Below are positions 58,922-64,000 of a DNA stretch of 64,000 nt, in pieces; the stretch's first letter is position 1; every line of letters starts with the position of its first letter. The position numbers were made by a program, and so were the translations under genes. The notes under the pieces are model-generated. The model was not told the DNA's origin and did not search any database. It was given only the letters and a program-made list of their open reading frames with translations. The DNA lies in contig NZ_JXTG01000008.1 in the NCBI RefSeq assembly GCF_000833605.1, positions 34,851 to 98,850 on the forward strand. Reading direction: 5' to 3'. Origin of the DNA: Anoxybacillus ayderensis (lineage in GTDB: Bacteria; Bacillota; Bacilli; Bacillales; Anoxybacillaceae).

Positions 58922-61900
58922 GTGGGGAGAAGATGGAGAAAGCATTTCGCTTATTTCTCAATCTTTTTGCTTTTGGTGCAATTGTTTTCATTTAGTGCAA
59001 TCGTTCGCGCTAATGAAAACGTGCAAAGCCCTGTTGTAAACGGAAATGAAGTGACGTTCCGTTATGTCGGCACAGGGGAGGAGCAGTCTGTCTTATTAGC
59101 CGGATCGTTTAACGGCTGGCAAACAAGTGGAGACAAAAAGATTGAATTGACAAAAGAAAGCGACCATATTTGGTCAGTCACAAAAACGCTTCCAGACGGA
59201 ACATATATGTACAAGTTTGTTGTGGATGGAAATTGGAAGCCAGATCCACTAAATAAAAATCAAGTAGATGATGGATATGGTGGGAAAAATAGCGTCGTTG
59301 TTGTCGGTCAACCTGTTCAACAACAACGCATCGTCACGCTCGTTGGGAACTTACAAGATGAGTTAGGACATACAGGCGAGTGGGATCCAAAAGCGACTGC
59401 GACAATTATGAAGCATGAAGGCGATGGTTTGTACACGTTTACAGGAACGCTTCCAGCAGGTACGTATAAGTACAAAATCGCCATTAACGGTAGTTGGGAT
59501 GAAAATTACGGTGCTGGTGGACGTGATGGTACAGATATTCCACTTACGTTAGAAAAAGAAACGAAAGTGACGTTTTACTATCATGACCGCACGCACGCGA
59601 TTGCGGACTCGACGTGGTATACGCCAATCCCAAAAGACAAACAGCCGCGTTTAGTCGGAACAATTTTGCCAGCGATCGGTTATGAAACGGAAGTAAACGG
59701 ATGGACCCCAGAAAAGTCAACAGCATTTCTCATTGATGATAATTTTGACTCCATTTACACGTTCACGGCACGTGTGCCAAAAGGGATGTACGAATTTAAG
59801 GTGACATTAGGGAATAGCTGGGCCGAAAATTATCCGCAAGACAATGCGAAATTAAACGTATTGGAAGATATGACTATAACGTTTTTCTTTAACGATAAAG
59901 AAAAAACATTATACACAGACTATAGCCCAATTGGCTCAGATGGGGCAGTGCAAAAGAATCGTTTAAAACATAACACATGGGATTCGTTATATCGCCAACC
60001 GTTCGGTGCAGTAAAAGCAGGAGAAAGCGTAACGCTTCGACTAGCGGCGAAAAAAGGGGATTTAACAAAAGCGAACGTATATGTGAAAAATACAACGACA
60101 GGAACAGCGAAGTTATATACAATGAACAAAGTTGGAGTCATCGGTGATGATGAATATTGGGAAGCAACGTTTAAGCCTGATGACAAAGGATTGTACGCAT
60201 ATAAGTTCATTGCGATGGACGGTTCAGCAAAAGCAGAATATGGAGAGGATACACAAGAAGGTCAATGGGGAAGAGCAGTTGATAAAAATGCTGAATTGTT
60301 CCAGCTAACTGTATACGATCCAAACTATAAAACGCCAGATTGGATGAAGCATGCGGTTGTATATCAAATTTTCCCTGATCGATTCTTTAACGGCAATCCA
60401 AGCAACGACAATGCAAAATCGAATGCACGAGGAAATGAACCAATTGAACGTCGTCAGTGGTCTCAGCTTCCTGACAACCCGCGCATGAAAGGAACTACTG
60501 GATATGATGGTGACGGCATTTGGTCAAACGACTTTTTCGGTGGAGATATTGCAGGAATTGAACAAAAACTTGATTACCTACAATCTATTGGGGTTAATAC
60601 AATATATTTAAATCCGATTGCGCACGCTCCATCAAATCATAAGTACGATGCTCATAATTTTAAAGAACTTGATCCGATGTTTGGTACACCTGAAGAGTTT
60701 CAATCATTTGTGCAAGCGGTTGCATCACGTGGAATGCACTTAATTTTAGACGGTGTATTTAACCACGTATCGGATGATTCCATTTACTTCGACCGATATG
60801 GCAAATATAAAACAGTCGGAGCGTACGAATATTGGTCGGCTGTATATGATCTCATGAACGAAAAAGGATTATCGGAAGAAGAAGCACGTGCTCAAGTTGA
60901 GCAAAAGTTTAAAAATGAAGGACAAGAGTTTAGCCCGTATGGTTTCCACCTATGGTTCAATATTGAAAACGAAAAGGTGAACGGTGTATACAAATATCAA
61001 TCGTGGTGGGGATTTGATAGTTTACCAGAATTCAAATCAATTACTGGTAATAAAGTACGGTATGCGAGCGAGTTAAACAATGAAAAGCTTGCGAATTATA
61101 TTTTCTATGAAGATGATTCTGTCGCAAAAAGCTGGATCACGAGAGGTGGTTCAGGATGGCGTTTAGATGTTGCCAATGAAGTCGATACAGAGTTTTGGCG
61201 CGAGTTTCGCAAAGAGTTGTTGCAAGGCGACTATGATCGTGGTCCGACGCTTAAAAATGGAGAACAACCGTTAATTCTCGGCGAAATTTGGGATGATGCG
61301 TCGAAATACTTCTTAGGTGATCAATACGATTCGGTCATGAACTACCGTTTCCGTGGAGCCGTGTTAGACTTTTTACGGAACGGAAAAGCAGAAGAGATTG
61401 ATGCACGTTTAACAGCGATTCGCGAAGATTATCCAGAAGAAGCGTTTTATGCGCTCATGAACTTAATTGGTTCACACGATACAGCGCGCGCAGTCTTCTT
61501 GCTTGGAAACGGAACAGATTCATATGAACGTGCCGAGCTTGATCCAAACTACAATGAAGAGCTCGGTAAAAAGCGGTTAAAGCTTGCGGCCATTTTACAA
61601 ATGGGCTATCCAGGTGCTCCAACCATTTATTACGGTGATGAAGCAGGAGTGACAGGTTCAAAAGACCCAGACTGCCGACGTACGTATCCGTGGGGAAGTG
61701 AAGATCAGCAATTAATTGCACACTATCAAAAGGTAGGTGCTATTCGTACAACACATCAAGATGTATTGGCAAAAGGGACAATTGAGACGGTATATGCTAA
61801 AGGGGATGTATACGTCTTTGCTCGCCAATATGAAAACGATGTGGCACTTGTTGCGATGAACCGTGGCAATAGTGAACAAACGGTGCAACTTGATGTCGCT

Positions 61901-64000
61901 TCACTCATTCCAAACGGAGTGAAACTTGTAGACGAACTGCACGACTCATACGATGTAACCGTGGCGAATGGAAAAGTGACGTTACGTGTTCCAGCGATGG
62001 ACGGTCGGATGTTATTCGGAAAAGTAACTGTCGATCTTCCGAATAAAGTAACAAACGTGCAAGTGACAGAGGGAATCGGTCAAGTCGAGCTAACGTGGGA
62101 AGGCGATGCCCAAACGTACCGCATTTATCAATCAACATTAAAAGGTGCAGGTTATCAGCTTGTCAAAGAAACGAGCGAAAAAAATGTTGTGATTGACAAT
62201 TTGAAAAACGGTACAGCATATTACTTTGCGATTACAGCTGTTGATGGAAATGGGAATGAGTCCGTGAAAGTAGAAACAAATCGCGTCGTACCACATTATC
62301 CATTAACAAAAGAGAACGTTGCTTTACTTTCCGAAGTGAACGATGGAGTGCTCGATTTAGCTAAACCAATTATAGTTGAAGCAAAAGTGCAAATGGCTGA
62401 TGTAACGAAACATGGACTAGCTGATGGTCTTCAAGCGATTTTACAAGTGAAAAAGCCGAATGGTGACAAGTGGGAAGACGTACAAGCGGTGTATGATCGG
62501 CAAGATGGTGAAGCAAACGTATTCCGCGCATCTTTCACTCCGTTGCAAGCGGGAATGTATACGTACCGTTACGGATTTACGACAAATATAGGTATCGATT
62601 GGGTGTACACAAGCGAAAAAACATTTACGCTCAACGCAAATACAGAAGATACACAAGCACCAGCAAAAGACATTCAGCTCGTTCAACCGGAAGTTGAATC
62701 GGGTCAAGTCAATTTATTATGGTCGTTCGTTGACCGTGATGACGATGATGCATATATGCTTGTCATTGAGCGTAACGGTCAAGTCATTCATACGACGACA
62801 ACGATTAGTACATCGTTCACTGATTACGATGTAGAAAATGGAAAAACATACACTTATGTCGTGAAATTGTATGACCGCGCTGGAAACTTTGTGGCATCAA
62901 ACGCGGTGGAAATTACACCGAACATTGTCATGGTTGAAGTGACATTTAAAGTGAAAGCACCAAGCTATACACCGTTAGATACGCGTATTACAATTCCAAA
63001 TAGCATCAATGGCTGGAACACAGGAGCATGGGAAATGACGCGCGGTGGAGCCGTAACGCCAGATTGGGAGTTTACAACGGAGCTACAAGAAGGTGAAACG
63101 ATTATTTATAAATACGTAAAAGGTAGCTCATGGGATCAAGAAGGGCTAGCTGATCATACACGTGACGATCAATCGGATGATGATGTGAGCTATTACGGAT
63201 ACGGTGCGATTGGCACAGATTTAAAAGTAACGGTGCACAATCAAGGCAATAACAAAATGGTCATTCAAGATTATATTTTACGTTGGATTGACATGCCTGT
63301 CGTTGTCGAAGATGTGAAAAAGGAAGGGGAACGCGTCACGATTAAGGGAAACGCGATTAAAGATGGCGTGTTAACGATCAATAAAGAACGTGTCACGATT
63401 CAAGACGACATGTCATTTACGTACACGTTCACACCAGCAGCCAATCAAAAAGAAGTGGGCATCCACATCGAACCGTCTGAACGAAGTAAGTCAGACATCT
63501 TTAAAAATGATGGTGGTGCCATTGCGAAAAATACGAAAAACTACGTACTAAGTATCGAAACAAAACAATTGCGCGAAGGTGTGTTGCAAGGGGATACAAC
63601 ACCGGGAAGTGGCACAACACCAGGTAGCGGCACAACACCAGGCAGTGGCACAACACCAGGTAGTGGTACAACACCGGGTAGCGGCACAACACCGGGCAGT
63701 GGCACAACACCAGGCAGCGGTACAACACCAGGCAGTGGCACAGCACCAGGTAGCGGCACAACACCAGGTAGCGGCACAATGCCGGGCAGCGGCACAACAC
63801 CGGGCAGTGGCACAACACCGGGCAGTGGCACAACACCGGGCAGCGGCACAACACCAGGAAGTGGCACAACACCAGGAAGTGGCACAACACCAGTGAAGGG
63901 TGAAAATGGTACGGTTGTTTTACAGCCGAAAGTAGAGACGAAAGAAAAAGACGGCAAAGTAGTAGAAAAAGTGGCAACTATTTCAACAAATGAAGTTGAA
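58922..64000 (+). CDS. Secreted amylopullulanase, GH13 (3'-truncated by window end)
   Basis: 1693 codons in the window without a stop; start GTG 58922 behind AAAAAGGAGGAGA. Hydrolyses alpha-1,6 and alpha-1,4 bonds of pullulan and starch outside the cell. Signal peptide (FSIFLLLVQLFSFSAIVRA), three CBM48-like starch-binding modules (LLAGSFNGWQTSGDKK, LVGNLQDELGHTGEWDP, LVGTILPAIGYETEVNG), then the GH13 barrel with HAVVYQIFPDRFFNGNP, LDGVFNH, nucleophile Asp749 (GWRLDVANE), acid Glu788 (ILGEIWDDA) and Asp853 (IGSHDTAR). Fibronectin III domains (from about 1040), a CBM20 (about 1340-1450; INGWNTGAWEMT) and a 16-copy PGSG linker follow. An SLH anchor is expected beyond the window. Confidence 0.93.
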   Translation, partial: MGRRWRKHFAYFSIFLLLVQLFSFSAIVRANENVQSPVVNGNEVTFRYVGTGEEQSVLLAGSFNGWQTSGDKKIELTKESDHIWSVTKTLPDGTYMYKFVVDGNWKPDPLNKNQVDDGYGGKNSVVVVGQPVQQQRIVTLVGNLQDELGHTGEWDPKATATIMKHEGDGLYTFTGTLPAGTYKYKIAINGSWDENYGAGGRDGTDIPLTLEKETKVTFYYHDRTHAIADSTWYTPIPKDKQPRLVGTILPAIGYETEVNGWTPEKSTAFLIDDNFDSIYTFTARVPKGMYEFKVTLGNSWAENYPQDNAKLNVLEDMTITFFFNDKEKTLYTDYSPIGSDGAVQKNRLKHNTWDSLYRQPFGAVKAGESVTLRLAAKKGDLTKANVYVKNTTTGTAKLYTMNKVGVIGDDEYWEATFKPDDKGLYAYKFIAMDGSAKAEYGEDTQEGQWGRAVDKNAELFQLTVYDPNYKTPDWMKHAVVYQIFPDRFFNGNPSNDNAKSNARGNEPIERRQWSQLPDNPRMKGTTGYDGDGIWSNDFFGGDIAGIEQKLDYLQSIGVNTIYLNPIAHAPSNHKYDAHNFKELDPMFGTPEEFQSFVQAVASRGMHLILDGVFNHVSDDSIYFDRYGKYKTVGAYEYWSAVYDLMNEKGLSEEEARAQVEQKFKNEGQEFSPYGFHLWFNIENEKVNGVYKYQSWWGFDSLPEFKSITGNKVRYASELNNEKLANYIFYEDDSVAKSWITRGGSGWRLDVANEVDTEFWREFRKELLQGDYDRGPTLKNGEQPLILGEIWDDASKYFLGDQYDSVMNYRFRGAVLDFLRNGKAEEIDARLTAIREDYPEEAFYALMNLIGSHDTARAVFLLGNGTDSYERAELDPNYNEELGKKRLKLAAILQMGYPGAPTIYYGDEAGVTGSKDPDCRRTYPWGSEDQQLIAHYQKVGAIRTTHQDVLAKGTIETVYAKGDVYVFARQYENDVALVAMNRGNSEQTVQLDVASLIPNGVKLVDELHDSYDVTVANGKVTLRVPAMDGRMLFGKVTVDLPNKVTNVQVTEGIGQVELTWEGDAQTYRIYQSTLKGAGYQLVKETSEKNVVIDNLKNGTAYYFAITAVDGNGNESVKVETNRVVPHYPLTKENVALLSEVNDGVLDLAKPIIVEAKVQMADVTKHGLADGLQAILQVKKPNGDKWEDVQAVYDRQDGEANVFRASFTPLQAGMYTYRYGFTTNIGIDWVYTSEKTFTLNANTEDTQAPAKDIQLVQPEVESGQVNLLWSFVDRDDDDAYMLVIERNGQVIHTTTTISTSFTDYDVENGKTYTYVVKLYDRAGNFVASNAVEITPNIVMVEVTFKVKAPSYTPLDTRITIPNSINGWNTGAWEMTRGGAVTPDWEFTTELQEGETIIYKYVKGSSWDQEGLADHTRDDQSDDDVSYYGYGAIGTDLKVTVHNQGNNKMVIQDYILRWIDMPVVVEDVKKEGERVTIKGNAIKDGVLTINKERVTIQDDMSFTYTFTPAANQKEVGIHIEPSERSKSDIFKNDGGAIAKNTKNYVLSIETKQLREGVLQGDTTPGSGTTPGSGTTPGSGTTPGSGTTPGSGTTPGSGTTPGSGTTPGSGTAPGSGTTPGSGTMPGSGTTPGSGTTPGSGTTPGSGTTPGSGTTPGSGTTPVKGENGTVVLQPKVETKEKDGKVVEKVATISTNEVE
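63594..63891 (+). repeat. 18-bp minisatellite coding a TTPGSG linker
   Basis: Sixteen PGSG units of 18 bp (ACAACACCAGGCAGTGGC and variants) within the amylopullulanase. One unit has Ala and one has Met in place of the second Thr. Silent third-base differences (GGTAGC, GGCAGT, GGAAGT) show partial homogenisation in blocks, the mark of unequal exchange. It is a flexible spacer before the presumed cell-surface anchor. Confidence 0.92.

Noticed and set aside
63541..63957. Minus-strand ORF of 138 codons made of VVPLPG repeats
   Set aside because: It is the antisense shadow of the TTPGSG linker in the amylopullulanase; it has no start context of its own.

Overview
The window reads as a chromosomal segment of a low-to-moderate GC, Gram-positive, spore-former-type Bacillaceae, most likely a thermophile of the Anoxybacillus/Geobacillus group. 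This rests on the gene content (ywqA/ywqB, nsrR-hmp, comK, ywpF, thrD, cvfB, csaB, secA2, a class D sortase, SLH-anchored surface proteins and a very large amylopullulanase) and on strong AGGAGG-type ribosome binding sites. It is inference from gene families, not a database match. No rRNA, tRNA or CRISPR array was seen.

Layout. 0-5.2 kb: the end of one galE, a membrane GAF sensor with a coupled 58-residue protein, a pRiA4b ORF-3-like protein, then ugd and a second galE (UDP-sugar supply). 5.3-16.4 kb: a BCCT betaine-type transporter, an RND efflux pump, the SNF2 helicase/SWIM pair ywqA-ywqB with a 29-residue companion, and the divergent nitric-oxide module nsrR/hmp with two palindromic candidate operators. 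16.4-21.8 kb: VanZ-like, Fic, Gfo/Idh/MocA oxidoreductase, CvfB and a SEC-C protein. 21.9-27.1 kb: a tightly coupled wall-polymer operon (tagA-type transferase, flippase, DUF5693 protein, csaB; every junction is ATGA), which should make the pyruvylated polymer that SLH domains bind. 27.2-35.3 kb: chemoreceptor, comK, DUF1284, thrD, a processed acidic surface protein with its own class D sortase, ywpF and small regulators. 35.4-49.0 kb: an S-layer export and coat block: accessory-Sec S-layer assembly protein, secA2, a large subtilisin-type protease, an SLH metallopeptidase, an NlpC/P60-SLH hydrolase and the main S-layer protein, the last behind a consensus sigma-A promoter and a 13-bp leader hairpin.

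49.0-58.8 kb is an accessory region dominated by one repeat family. A core GTGCC(T/A)GTCAC occurs about 15 times here, always in the same orientation. It heads either a ~78-bp unit ending in a strong hairpin plus T-run, or the leader of a RAYT-type (REP-associated Y1/HUH) transposase. One RAYT looks intact and lies 1 nt upstream of comM; two others are cut at the identical base and carry the same 38-bp scar, which in one copy continues into an IS3-family transposase fragment. Between repeats sit three 5' fragments of a RadC/JAB gene, two Rpn-type PD-(D/E)XK genes (one frameshifted), two small-gene cassettes, a holin-like type I toxin locus broken by a 7-bp tandem duplication, and a mazEF pair with a perfect 13-bp palindromic operator.

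58.8-64.0 kb: a promoter with two LacI/CcpA-type palindromes precedes a secreted amylopullulanase (GH13, fibronectin III, CBM20, then a 16-copy PGSG linker) that runs off the end of the window. Overall, UDP-sugar enzymes, the csaB operon, SecA2 and the SLH proteins form one surface-layer programme, and the following 10 kb is a hotspot for a self-mobilising, terminator-carrying repeat.
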